Shown: positions 48,766-59,795, counted from the stretch's first letter. The stretch is DNA of 64,000 bases from Isoetes taiwanensis (GCA_021234155.1 JAJEKV010000127.1:496001-560000), one strand, 5' to 3'. Numbers and translations: made by a program. The notes: generated by a model not told the origin, from the letters alone.

Positions 48766-51700
48766 ATGGCTATGGCGCTTAATTCGGTTGTGGATCAATC
48801 CGGTTCATACTTTGAATCATTTGAATTGGAAGCAAATCTGCCTAAAATGTCAAACCGGAGCACAGGTGTGAGAAAGAGAACTACAGAACAAGAACGAGAT
48901 CCTAAAAGACACCAAAGGAAAAGAAAAAGGGAAGCCAAAGAAGAATTAGCAAAAATTGCATCAGCAGAGGGAGGAACCACCAGAACGGCCTCTACTAGGC
49001 GTCGGATGGTGTTGAAATTATTATCTTCATTTCATAGCACCACTAATGGCTTGGCTGACAGTGATAAGAAAGAGGTTTTACGAGATTTCCTGGAAGATGA
49101 CACAATGGACAACGTACTTGGTGAAGAGCTGAAAGATTTGCAAGCCAAGAGCATTGTGGTTAGCGACCTCAGGGCTTCCATTCAACTTGTGAAGAAGTCT
49201 AACAGCAATGACAGTTTAGCAGCCAAGAGTAGTTGTCTTGCTATAGCCGTAAGAGGAAGCATTACCAAAAATGCTAATCCTGTCAGTGCTCGGGGTTTTG
49301 GTAAACTGCTGGTTGTTCATCCTAGGAATCTTACCAAAGCAAAATTGAAGAGGGAAGAGATAGATTGCAAAGGGGGGAAATGGGTTTTGTACAAAAGAGT
49401 TAGAAGAGCAGACGCAATTCCCAATTCTGTCATAGAACTTGTGCAGCAATTTTGGACTGAAAACAATAGGGTCTCTCCAAATGCAAAGGATGTTAAGTTC
49501 AGAAGATTGGAACGAAATGTAAGACAGGATCATGCCACTCACTATCTGGAAGAATCACAGGTTATTTCATTTCTTCATCTTCACCACATTTTTTATTGTT
49601 AATGTGGTATGTGGTTAGTGATTGCTTGTGATATGTAGTTGGTGTGGTTAGTGATTGCTTGTGGTATGTGGTGCCTATTAATGCTGTGATATATGATATG
49701 TGGTGCCTAGTGTGGTGAGGCACGTGGTGTAAAATAAATGCTGTAAATATATGCTTTGTGGTGCCTAGTGTGGTGAATAACATGGTGTAAAATACATGTT
49801 GTAATATATGCTATGTGATGCCTAGTGTGGTGAAAAATATGGTGTAAAATAAATGTTCTAAATATATGCTTTGTGGTGCCTAGTGTGGTGAATAACATGG
49901 TGTCTCATAAGTGCTGTAATATATGCTATGTGGTGCCTAGTGTGGTGAAAAATATGGTGTATAATAAATGCTATGTAATATATGCTATGTGGTGCCTAGT
50001 GTGGTGAAAAATATGGTGTACAATAAATTATGTAATATATGCTTTGTGGTGCCTAGTGTTGTGAATAACGAGGTGTAAGATGAATGTCTGTAATATATGC
50101 TATGTGGTGCCTAGTGTGGTGGAAAATGTAGTGTGCAATAAATTATGTAATATATGCTGATCACCTTGTTATCTTCCTTGCAGTTGCAATTGTTCAGGAA
50201 ATTCAAGATGGAACATCCTAGTGTTATGATCAAACAGGGGATGTTTGAAAAGCTGAAACCATGGTTTGTTGTAAAATTAAAGGACTTCAATAGTTGCTGC
50301 TGTATATACCATGTAAAAATGCAGATGCTAATAGATGGCTTCAATAGTACGAGAACTAAGCACCCAAAAAGCTGCAGCTGCACTTGTCAACTTTGCATGT
50401 CAGACATGTATGGTGAATGCAGGGTGTCTGAATACAAAATAAGTAGCACAAGAAGTCTGTGGCAAGGAATTTTATGTGAGAAAACTAGCTTCCAACCTTA
50501 CCATAAGAAGGAATGCATTCTGGGTGAGTGTAAAGAGTGTGGGATTAAGAAGTTCCCTATCTGCCCACATGAACAATCTAATGATAGTGGCATGGTGAAG
50601 TGGGAATACCTAGACTATGAAAAAACTGAATTCAGAGATGGCAGCAAGAAGTCTAAGCTCGTTCACCAACACAATGAAACTGCAAGTCTTCCACTGGTGA
50701 ACAAAATGTTGGAGAAGCTTCCAAAATTTCCTTTACACAACTTCAGATATAAGTGGCAGGCAGGCCAGTACAAAGAACTCCTTGATAACTTGCCTGGAGA
50801 TGCTTACCTATCCGTGGTTGACTTCGCAGAGAATTATACTTTTAAGGAGCAGAATGAAGTTCAGTCCATGCGCTGGGTCAACAACCAGATAACTATATTT
50901 GTTCAAATAACCTATCAGGTTGATCCACGGACAGACACCATTGAGAAGGAAACACATTACTATGTGTCAGATGATAGGGAACATGACACACTTTTTGTTC
51001 AACATTGTTTTATGAAATATTTTGAGTACTTAAAGTAGAAAGGCAATGTCCCCAAACAGCACTACGTATTTTCGGATGGTGCTGCATCACAATTCAAAGC
51101 ATCCAGACCATTTTATTTTGTTGGAAGGTACAGTTGTGATACAGAGGTCAACATGATGTGGAACTTATTTGGATCAAACCATGGAAAATGTGAACATGAT
51201 GGGAAGGCAGCAGAATTGAAAAGATGGATACGAGGTCTACAGCTTAAACATCCTGACATTAAACTAGATAATGCCCATGATGTGGTGAAAATTGCAGAGA
51301 AACAATTTCAATGTGGTACATCTAGGGGACTGAAAATGGAAGAAAAGTTCGGAGATACTTCTGGGAAATAAAACCTGAGGATATCAACAGGAAAAAGGCT
51401 TGGGGTGCAGAGACAATTCCAGAAACCAGGCAAATTCATTCAGTCCATGGATTCAACACAGGCAAATTGTATGTAGATGAATGGAACCTTGTAGTCATTG
51501 AACCATCCTCCAATGTTCATGCAGATGTGGAAGAGACCCGCAAGTCTACCAGGCCACTATACTCAACCTTGGCAAATGTACTTGCAGAAGCACTCAGAGA
51601 AGGAGACAACTTTGCAGTTGCTGCACCTAAAGGGAATGAGGAGGATTCTGTATTTTGGATGTTGCTATGCACGAAGCCAAAATTTGAAGTTGAAAATGAC

Positions 51701-51979
51701 TTCAAGCAGAACGGAAACTGGTTTGTGAGAGGTGAAATCGTTGTGGAGGGCATTTACTATAGAAAGAAGCCTCGGTCAAAGGTGATGTATGAGTTGTGCA
51801 CAAACGAGCCAAAGTCACTTGTATTCTCTACTCAAATTTGTGCTATTCGAGTTCCCATGCAGCAGATCAAGAAAGGTGCTCGAACTGTTTGCAGGCTAGA
51901 CCAGGCAGATGAGGAAAAGATTTTAGAAAACTTGCCCGAGGTTTTATCTGATGAAGATATCATGTCTGATGAAGAATAG
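48766..51979 (+). pseudogene. Transposase-like gene (RNase H-fold, DDE-type), broken
   Basis: Exon 1 (48766-49560; ATG at 48766, basic and coiled N terminus) is spliced by GT/AG across 49561-50183 to an exon from 50184 in the same phase. A Cys-rich segment (SCSCTCQLC, KKECILGECKECG, FPICPHE) precedes the likely catalytic core: SVVDFAENYTF, HYVFSDGAASQFKASRPF and SNHGKCEHDGKAAELKRW, suggesting Asp/Asp/Asp-or-His residues of an RNase H fold. A similar layout is common in large uncharacterised families in animal genomes, from memory. TAG at 51036-51038 interrupts the core, and a frameshift near 51350 separates the last part (KLYVDEWNLVV ... EEKILENLPEVL, stop at 51977-51979). Terminal inverted repeats were not identified. 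Confidence 0.65.
49610..50150 (+). repeat. Minisatellite inside the transposase-like intron
   Basis: About eight units of 55-60 bp, each with TGTGGTGCCTAGTGTGGTG followed by AT-rich sequence ending in TATATGCT. It makes up most of the 623-bp intron 49561-50183. Units differ by point changes and small indels. Confidence 0.9.
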
Positions 51980-52199
51980 TTTTTTCCTGAGCTACAGTAT
52001 GACGTCAGCTGAGATCCTAAGTTCATTGTTGAACACATTCTTACAGGTTAAAAAATGATTCAGAAATTTCGAATATATGTTGTTGTATCTTGCCTTGTTT
52101 GGGAATAATATAAGAAACTCAATTCCATGCTCAATTGCATTTTGATGTCCCTTGTTTCAATGTAATATGTTTGCTTTTGATGTAATATGTAATTGTGTT

Positions 52200-52330
52200 T
52201 TGATGTCTTTGATGTAACATGCGCCAGGTTCACCACATGTTTCACCACATGACTCACCACGCCAGGTTCACCACATGTTTCGCCACATGTTTCACCACAT
52301 GTTTCACTTTCTGGCTCTTCCCCCGAGCCA
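52200..52330. repeat. CACCACATG short tandem repeats
   Basis: Several copies of TTCACCACATG and related units. Their composition is the reverse complement of the GTGGTG-rich minisatellite at 49.6-50.15 kb, placed on the other side of the broken gene. Confidence 0.7.
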
Positions 52331-52504
52331 GATAGATCCTTCTGAATAGCTTTTCCACTTTTCCTTTCTTTTTCCTTAAATTCTCTCGGTCCCATCAATT
52401 CCCCTCATCATCCTTTGGCTGACATCTGTGCCCGAAAATCATTAGGGGATGGCAAAAATTAATGACCTCGGGCAACCCAAAAGGCCCGAGGTGCCATTCT
52501 TCTA

Positions 52505-52640
52505 GCTCCCGACCGAGTTTACAGTTTATAGCAGTTTGGGAGCAGCTTACAGTTTACAGCAGCAGCTACTTCAGAAGCAGTTTACAGTTTACAATTGGGA
52601 AGCAGTTTACAGCTTACAGCAGCTACAGTTCGGGTGCTTC
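52505..52640 (+). repeat. CAGTTTACAG repeats in leader of family member A
   Basis: At least five copies of a GCAGTTTACAGTTTACAG-type motif lie directly before the ATG at 52644. Confidence 0.8.
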
Positions 52641-52643
52641 GAC

Positions 52644-53249
52644 ATGGCCAACTTCACCTCCTGGATGCTGCAAAACCAAGGAGTACCGGAATGGGACAAT
52701 GTGACCAGAGAAGAAGAGCCCCTAGTACCTAGGCGTGCTGTCCCGGTTTTCACCAATGCAGAATGGATGGACATCCTCAGGCAACAGAAATTTCTCTATT
52801 CACCGGATGAAAATATGACCACAGAAATGCTGAAAGCTCTCACCAGGAGGATGAATTGTACACCGAACCTCCCAGACCTCTCTCCTTACTCTGCTGCCAC
52901 TGAAATTTTTAAGAACGAGCATCGTTGGCCTATTTCTCATACTATTGACCAGGATCTGCAAAGGTTGAAACCTTTTCTCCTTAATGGCTACCAAGCCTTT
53001 ACGCTAGACAGGTTCTTGTTTAGTTATGATAGGTTGTTTACAGAGGACCAATTCCTTCACTTCAGGGATATGTTCTATCATCACAAGGCCAAACATGGAG
53101 AGGCTGCTACACCATTATAGTTTTTTGCTTTCCCTCCGGAATGGGAGGAAATAGGCTGGCAAGCTGACCCGGTGGCCACTGATCTGGTGATCATAGAAGA
53201 GGATGAGGAGGAGCTGGACCCAGATCTCTTTTTGATAGATCCACAGTAA
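52644..53249 (+). CDS. Unknown protein family, member A
   Basis: ATG at 52644 opens MANFTSWMLQNQG. TAG at 53118-53120 ends a 158-residue frame, but the same register continues with FFAFPPEWEEIGW and an acidic tail (IIEEDEEELDPDLF) to TAA at 53247. The core LQRLKPFLLNGYQAFTLDRF then FLHFRDMFYHH aligns with members B (59.8 kb) and C (62.2 kb). Helical, no known domain. It is either a shorter protein or one stop away from ~200 residues. The LINE at 53.36 kb begins ~100 bp downstream. Confidence 0.55.
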
Positions 53250-53355
53250 GGCAATGTATATAAGACCAGGAATGAAAACAATGTATATGAGAAGTTTTGT
53301 TTCTCATGTAATCTGAAATATTTAATACAAATCATTTTATATGTTTAAATGTTTA

Positions 53356-55985
53356 ATTATTATTATTATTATATAATGTCTGATGCTCACTTGGGCCTCG
53401 GGAGGCCATGGAGCACATGAACAACAATTTACAATTTTAATAGCAAGGAACGGTGTGCGTCCACCGCCCTTATATATGGTCCCAGCGTCATTGGTGGTAT
53501 ATGTAACAGTGAAGAGAAATCTTCGGCCTGGATGCCAAAGTTGTGTCTAATATCTGCATATTCAGAACACTGTATGAAAGTATGATTTTCGTCTTCTACA
53601 CATCCTGTCTTGCATATTCTACACAGACGATTTTCTGCTGGTATTTTTGCCCATCTGCCTGTTTCTATTTCCAGATTGTGTGACCCGGTTCTATACCTGG
53701 CTATTAGTTTCCTTTGTGCTGGCGGGATGTTAGCCTTTAAATATAGTTGGCTCTCATATGTCCTCATGCAATTAATATCTGCCCGGTATTGTTGCATCCT
53801 CTTCCCTGGATCAGCCCATAATTTTTCCAATGCCATCCTTTCAAGTAAAGCTCGGACTTCATCTTTCTCTGTTGGCCATGAAGAGCTCTCTAAACCCCAT
53901 TTACCAGCCCATGCCGAATGACTTCCTTTGCCATTCTGAGTTTTCTAGTGCTTGATGTGATAACCTATTCGGATCTTGTGCTTTAACCCTATTATAGAAA
54001 TTTATAGCATGAAAAAGCCCTTCTAGCTCAAGCGGGAACATACCTGTCTCTGCTAGAGTTATGGCGTACGGAGTTTGTGATCTTATCCCAAGTTCCTCCT
54101 TCAGATACATCTTCTGGACCCCCTCTATTTGTTTCCACATTCTTGCAGAGATTTCTGGCCCCCAAATTGGAGCACCATACAGCACAACTGTCTGAACAAG
54201 AGTTTTGAATAGCATCTTCTTCAGGTTCCAGTCAGTGAGGGAGGCTTTTCTACACTTCGCCATCATGCTAAATAATGCTGCCTTACCGCCTGAGACTCGC
54301 CTATTTATGCAATTCTTCCAAATTGTAATTGGATGCAATGTCAAGTCCTAGATATTTGTATGAGTCAACTGTTTCTAAAATCTGCCCCTTATATGTGAAA
54401 ACAGGCCGCTCCCTTGTCCCAAAAATCATGACCTTTGATTTTGAAAGGTTTACATTCATCTTTTTTGCTTCGCAGAACTGCTCCAACTTCTGTAAATGAT
54501 CTTGCAAGGTTACCTTCTTACTAGCAAGAAGGACTACATCATCTGGCATTATAGGAGAAGCCGCACTATGTATGTGCCTAATTTTGTTCTGTTAAAGATC
54601 CGACGGAGCCAATCATCTAACTCATCTATAAAAACTCGAACAGTGGGAAAGGGGACACCCTTGCCGAACTCCTATGGTGCTTCCGATTTCAGGTGTCCAA
54701 GTCCCATGCTACCTTAATCAATACTTCACTGTATAACTGGGATACTACACTCCTTAGCTCCATAGGGACACCTATCCGAATTAATCGTCACCGAGTTCCT
54801 TGCGTGAGATCGTGATCGAATGCCTTTGTGAAGTCTATAAAAGCCATGTACGAGGGGATGCGTTTGGAGCTTTGGCTTTCTCGATCAACGCTCTAAGCGT
54901 TAGCACATGGTCCAATGTACTATGTTTACGCCTAAAACACGCTTGGTAATGTGGCGAATATTCTTTTGCTCAGCCCATGAGCTTCGGTTTTGCTTCTAAC
55001 AAGCTGCCCAAGATTTTTGAGAACACGCCGCCGATTAAAATAGTTACGTAGTTGCACGCAACTTTTTGGTCTCCTCCTTTATGGATCGGGTGGACCCTAT
55101 TAATTCTCCAACTTACTGGTAGCCCTTGAATTAAGCTATTATTGAGCAGCTCTGTTAGGGTAGCTAATGTATTTTCCCCGCTCCATTTAAGAAGCTCCAT
55201 GCACAAGCTATCTGCGTCCTGTGCCTTATTATTTGATGCTTTGGATAAGCATTCTTTAACTTCTGCTACTGTGAAAAGGGCTGTTGTTGAGCGCAGATTT
55301 GGCATGCTTTCAGCGCCATCTATCTCATATATATCCCTGACATGTTTTAACAGTGACTCGGTATCTAGAACAGTTTGTATATGGCTGTCCTGCAATCTAC
55401 TCCAGAAACTTTTGGGAGATTTCAGAAGTTGTTCTGATAGGTCTGATTGCCTTTGAGCAAAGTAAGCGCGTTTTTTGTTCCTAATGAACTGCTTGTACCA
55501 TTTAGGCTTGCATATGCAATTTTGTGGCAATCTTTTTCTAGCATCCTGACATTCTGAATCCCACCACGAATTGCAAGGTTTACCTGTTATGAATTTCTTT
55601 GTGAGCCCAAATGCCTTTTTCCCTGCTGCAAATAGGAGCCCTTGAAAATTTCTTGCATCAGTCTCCAAATCCCCTGACCATGTAGCAGCAGCCACAAGCT
55701 CTTCTATGTTTTTCTCATATGCTTCATGATGTTTATAGCTGATTTTTAAACGAGGATGAAAGCTGGCTGCAGAGATCTCTAGCTTGGCAAAAGCTTTAAG
55801 TGTTATATGCAAGGGCGCATGATCTGACTCATGTAGCTGTTCTCCCACCTGGAAATCAGAAATAAGGTCTTTGCTTCTTGCCAAAAGATAATCAATGGTG
55901 CTGCCTCCAGCGTGATTCCTATAAGTCAGCCTTCTGGATTGTGGAAAAGCTTTTATTCCATTAATATAAATCTTCAGTCTTCAAT
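53356..55985 (-). mobile_element. 5'-truncated LINE with (AAT)n tail
   Basis: The minus strand starts inside an endonuclease domain near 55985 (INGIKAFPQSRRLTYRNH, GGSTIDYLL, then SDHAPL), followed by the RT region 54970-55884 (NKAQDADSLCMELLKWSG, INRVHPIHKGGDQKVACNY), a broken palm (PDDVVLLASKK at 54.5 kb), SYKYLGLDI, YGAPIWGPEISARMW (53901-54344), and a zinc motif CRICKTGCVEDENHTFIQC (53429-53836). The tail is an (AAT)n run at about 53356-53372, as in I/Jockey-type rather than poly(A) L1 elements. Several frameshifts; inactive. Confidence 0.85.
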
Positions 55986-56119
55986 CTTCACTCTTTAATA
56001 GACTAAGGGGAAAGGTACAGTCACAGTGGCTAGATTTGGTGGGAGCAGGGTGAAAGTGACACACAGAAAAGTTACATTAAGGATGAACAGAATGGGACAG
56101 AGAAACACATGATGAAACC

Positions 56120-57110
56120 CACCATTGGAAATCTGTCACATCAAATGCAGGGTCAATCATTCACAACCTTTTCGGCAGGAAGCATTGGACGGAAACCCTA
56201 AATCTAGTTTTGCATGCAGACATTGGCTTATCCCAATCCAGCTATGGCGGAAGAAGACAGAAGGAGAACACGAGCACAAACAATTTCGCCAGTTCAAATG
56301 CAATCGCATCTGGTAGGACCTATACTGGAGCAAATAAACCAGGAACAGAGGCGGATATTAGAGGAGCAGGGCCACCGGAGGATCCATGAATTCTGAGATA
56401 TTCTAGGCTTAAAACATAGGTTAATTCCTGATAGGCTTAAAGACTTAGAAGCCAAGGCAGTGACAGGCGGTTCCCTTTCTTTGTAGTAGAACGTGATTTC
56501 TATATTACTAATCTTAATATTTGTGATGATGTGCTACATAGACGGGCAGAGTAGATTGAATAGGTTTGGTGCTGTTGATAGGATGATGGGGAATGCTGAA
56601 TACTCAAATGAAGAAGAATCCCGGCTTTCTGAGCTTGAGCAGGTAGAAACTTTTAAGGCACTTAGAAGGGAGATGGTGCATGCCAAAGCCATCAAAAAAG
56701 TGTTGAAGCAACATGAATTGTGGAGGTTTAATAGCCTGAAGCCTTACTTTCAGAACTTATACCACAAATGGCAGCAAAGAAGGGAGGCCCATGTCCTCCT
56801 CTTATTGGACTTCACTAACTACAATACTACCACGCTAGACATGTTGCTGAAGATGTTTGGCAGGAATGAGGTCCCTGATTTAACCATGCAGATGTGGAGG
56901 AAATGGTCTAGACTGAACTTGAAAAAAAGAAAACTTGGTCCAAAAATTTTGCTCATCGATATGTATCTAAGACATCTTCAGATATTTTTGTTAAAAGGCC
57001 CATGAATCTGTATTCCATGTGTGCTTATGTAATTACTATTCTACCTGTTGTGGTAGATTTTCATATGTATTTTTATTATTTGAAATATAAAAACAACGTT
57101 TGCATCACCA
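56120..57110 (+). mobile_element. Internally deleted relic of the 2.4-kb LINE family
   Basis: The left part (56214-56500) encodes ISPVQMQSHLVGPILEQINQ and FPFFVVE, matching ORF1 of the LINE at 2441-9183. The right part (56541-56930) encodes the ORF3 domain (ELWRFNSLKPYF, YHKWQQRREAHVLLLLDF), and the 3' UTR (TTTGAAATATAAAAAC near 57080) also matches. Endonuclease, RT and zf-RVT, about 4.5 kb, are missing between them. No clear A-tail remains. Confidence 0.8.
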
Positions 57111-57708
57111 CAGTTTTCACCACAATCAGCCAGGGGCATTGACCATTTTTTGACCCGGTCAGAAAATGGACTGGCTCTCACATTCCTCACAGTATCTTGA
57201 CTGATTTTGGTGACAGCAATATATGGATCTCAAATTAGGTCCCTGAATTGATATGATGCCAAAATTCATTAAGCTCTGCTTTGTGCAAAGATTCTTGCAA
57301 GGCCACTAACTTTTGCTTCAGGGAATTCTGTATTTTTCTTTTCAGTTTCTTTTGAACTCTATTTCTTTTGAACCCGAGCCACCCACCTCATATTTTCCTA
57401 TTTGCTGCTGGTTACCATATTTTGTTAGTGTGCAGATCATAAATTCTGCACCTTGAAATTCCTTGTTGGCTTTAATGTTTGTTTTGGTATGCTATTTCAG
57501 TAAAGGCATACTTTGCTTTGTACTTTGCATTTTATAATTAATGACAAAAACTGTCATTAACTTGAGTTGCAAACTAAATACCAAAAACTTGAGTTGCAAA
57601 CTAAATACCAAACATGTCTCTTATATCTTAAGGACTATTGCAAAACATTTGAAACCAGGGATTAAAAAAACAAATCTAAACTAATCAGGGCTGGAGCAGG
57701 CTTGATCT
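57111..57708. other. No recognisable gene
   Basis: AT-rich intergenic DNA. A short direct duplication of AACTTGAGTTGCAAACTAAA lies near 57560-57610. Confidence 0.5.
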
Positions 57709-58002
57709 TCAGGCGGGGGCCATCCTCAGCTCTATATGGAGGTCGTCCTCCATGGCATACATCTTCATTTCTAGCAGTCGCTCCTCGTCGGGGTAACCTC
57801 GATCGACCCACTCGAGCACCCGCATTGAACAGACAGCCTGTGCCTCCATGATAAGCTTTTCCACTTCTGATGGAGTGAACTTGGCCACCACTGTAACCGG
57901 GTGGCCTCCAGACGAAGACACGGATTCTGACCGTGCTGGCGGCGAAGGAGCAGGCACAATGGCGGGAGTATTCCTGCGCACTGTAGTCTTGAACCTGGCC
58001 AT
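57709..58002 (-). CDS. Small unknown protein, divergent to the histone-like gene
   Basis: 97 residues from ATG at 58002. The N terminus MARFKTTVRRNTP is basic and recalls an H3 tail. A Pro/Ser linker follows, then an acidic helical C-terminal half (PSEVEKLIMEAQAVCSMRVL, PDEERLLEMKMYAMEDD). The frame also remains open upstream to 58239. It is head-to-head with the CENH3-like frame across ~150 bp containing GGACGGAATGAACGATGG repeats. No family recognised. A histone fold cannot be shown by eye. Confidence 0.45.
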   Translation of the reverse strand: MARFKTTVRRNTPAIVPAPSPPARSESVSSSGGHPVTVVAKFTPSEVEKLIMEAQAVCSMRVLEWVDRGYPDEERLLEMKMYAMEDDLHIELRMAPA

Positions 58003-58146
58003 GGACGGAATGAACGATGGGGACGGAGTGAACGAAATGGACGGAATGAACGATGGGGACGGAATGGACGGAATGAAGCTGTAGGGCAGAATTTTGGGAA
58101 TAAAAGGGATGCAAAATCGTATGCATGCATATGATTTTGGGAATGA

Positions 58147-58701
58147 GGCAGAAGAGGAAAGGGACGTTTGCATGCATACGATTGCCCGAAGAAATCCGGC
58201 CCGGCAAAGCCTCCTAAGCTTGTTCCTAGTTGGAGACAAGCTGAGAGAGATGCAGCCAAGGAGACAGATAAGCTTGGGAATAAGCGGAAGCCGAAGGAAG
58301 GAGAGCCTAGTGTTAGATATGGTGGCCCTGAGAAGATAAAGTGTGCTCCTCCTGGCACTCAGGCTTTAAGGGAGATTAGGTACTGGCAGGCACGCACCCA
58401 ACCTCTGATTCCCAAGCTTGCCTTTGCTAGAATGGTCAGGTACGAGATGCAGGCCATTATTGACAGGAGGAAGGAATCAAGGAGGAAGAGGAGGGAGAGA
58501 GCACCAGACTTCGTCCCGATGGTGGAGGAGGAGGCGAATAGAATCCAAGCTGAGGCCTTGGATATACTGCAAGAGGCAGCAGAGGCTCATCTAATTAGCA
58601 TCTTTGAGGACAGTGTCCGCTGTTGTGTGCACAGAGGACATGTTACTATGCAGGACAGGGACTATGCCTTAGCTAGATACTTCCATGGATGCCTCCCTTA
58701 G
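58147..58701 (+). CDS. Divergent CENH3-like histone H3 fold protein
   Basis: The frame is open from a TGA at 58144 to TAG at 58699-58701. It has no in-frame ATG before the fold, so the start is unknown: an upstream exon or a lost start. After a basic tail, alphaN/alpha1 reads PPGTQALREIRYWQARTQPL then IPKLAFARMVR. Alpha2 reads RIQAEALDILQEAAEAHLIS, then IFEDS; loop2/alpha3 reads CCVHRGHVTMQDRDYALARY. LIP before alpha1 and AEAL..LQEAAE in alpha2 are closer to plant CENH3 than to canonical H3. Between alpha1 and RIQ there are 33 residues where H3 has 10. This insert is highly basic (RRKESRRKRRER) and then acidic. Canonical H3 K56, K115 and K122 are not kept. If functional it would act in chromatin, possibly at centromeres. 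It may be a decaying or repurposed paralogue. Confidence 0.7.
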   Translation, partial: GRRGKGRLHAYDCPKKSGPAKPPKLVPSWRQAERDAAKETDKLGNKRKPKEGEPSVRYGGPEKIKCAPPGTQALREIRYWQARTQPLIPKLAFARMVRYEMQAIIDRRKESRRKRRERAPDFVPMVEEEANRIQAEALDILQEAAEAHLISIFEDSVRCCVHRGHVTMQDRDYALARYFHGCLP

Positions 58702-58837
58702 GATCCTTTTGTAACCTTTTTTTGGTTGTTAATATATGAGTGTTTTAATATTTATCGTTATGAGTGTTTTATATTTATCTGTAATTATTTGCTATTCTAT
58801 TTATTGCGGCTGTGTATTTATCTACTAGTGTTGATCG

Positions 58838-58967
58838 TGGGCACGGTGTGAAAATGACTATTCCACATTCTGTGGGAAGGTCTATTTCGCACCGTCGTCA
58901 CGGTACAAAAATAGTAGTTCCAAAGTTTTTGGAGGGTGCAATTTCGCACCGTGACTACGGTGCGAAA
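58838..58967. repeat. Palindromic repeats, TTTCGCACCGT family, cluster 1
   Basis: 58885-58910 pairs TTTCGCACCGT with ACGGTACAAAA (loop CGTC). 58942-58967 pairs TTTCGCACCGT with ACGGTGCGAAA (loop GACT), with perfect arms. A half-copy (GGCACGGTGTGAAAAT) lies at 58838. The cluster starts ~140 bp after the histone-like frame. Confidence 0.85.
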
Positions 58968-59177
58968 CAGACTGTTCCACACACTATGCTTATCTGAATT
59001 TAGAATCTACATGTAAGGAAAATGGCCAAGAGCTTTCCAAATTGAAAATGTGCGGTAAATAGATGGATCACATGTATCACTTGTGGTTACATACTTATAA
59101 CTAGCGAATGTCTGAAATATTCTAGTAACAGAATTTAGAACCCATATAAGAGGCATAGCATACATGAATGCAGAAGT

Positions 59178-59462
59178 TCATTCGCAATCAGGATCATCAT
59201 GAGCAGGTAGTTGAGCGATGCTATTAATCTCATAGACGCGACGCTCTGGAACCCGATGAAGATGGATAACAACACGATAAAACCCAGAGGAAGAACGATT
59301 TTGACCCTCTGCTACTCCTTCCAGCCAGGGATCAAGGGGGATACCCCTTTGAGAACATCTATAAAGATCATTATATGCCATAGTGCAAGTAATGGAGTCT
59401 ATATCTTCGGGACGAGGAGGCAAGGTAGACCCCCTGTAATAAGAATAACCAGGCCGAGACAT
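59178..59462 (-). CDS. Small unknown protein, divergent to family member B
   Basis: 94 residues from ATG at 59462 (MSRPGYSYYRGSTLPPRPED, then GFYRVVIHLHRVPERRVYEI and an acidic end DDPDCE). The composition looks coding, but no family is recognised. It lies head-to-head with member B, 330 bp apart. Confidence 0.45.
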   Translation of the reverse strand: MSRPGYSYYRGSTLPPRPEDIDSITCTMAYNDLYRCSQRGIPLDPWLEGVAEGQNRSSSGFYRVVIHLHRVPERRVYEINSIAQLPAHDDPDCE

Positions 59463-59619
59463 AGCAAATGGATGCCTTCTGCATTGAATGGAGCTGTACT
59501 TATATCGAACAAAATTATTGACATGCACTGTAGCAGCATTATTGGTTATATATACGAGCATAATGTACAAAATACACATGTAAATATAATGTATATACCT
59601 GGTTTCTCTTTAAATAGCC

Positions 59620-59780
59620 ATCTGTGCCTTCATTGTCTTTGTCTGCTTCTTGTTTGCATGCTTCTTGCCTCCCTGTCTGCTTCTTGTTGCTCCTTGCCTC
59701 CCTGTCTGCTACTTGCTTGCATGCTCCTTGCCTCCCTGTCTGCTCCTTGTTCAGTAGCTTTGTTGTTCCTTGTCTGCTCC
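59620..59780 (+). repeat. Pyrimidine-rich repeats before family member B
   Basis: Repeated TGCCTCCCTGTCTGCTNCTTG units. On the plus strand they translate as Cys/Leu-rich peptide in frame with B, but they are better read as an untranslated leader because B has its own ATG at 59796. Confidence 0.8.
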
Positions 59781-59795
59781 ACTAGTTTCTTGCAA

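Noticed and set aside
51348-51391. 44-bp intron at the frameshift of the transposase-like gene
   Set aside because: The interval reads as plausible coding in the downstream frame (RYFWEIKPEDINRK), so a single-base frameshift is more likely.
51036-53120. TAG stops inside two otherwise continuing frames (51036 and 53118) as possible stop-codon readthrough
   Set aside because: One gene also has a frameshift and other broken genes here contain TGA or TAA. Ordinary decay (for example CAG to TAG by deamination) is simpler.
57771-58358. Long minus-strand frames rich in Phe/Ser/Arg opposite the histone-like gene
   Set aside because: Antisense readings of coding and GGACGGAATGAACG-type repeats. Only the frame starting at 58002 has balanced composition.
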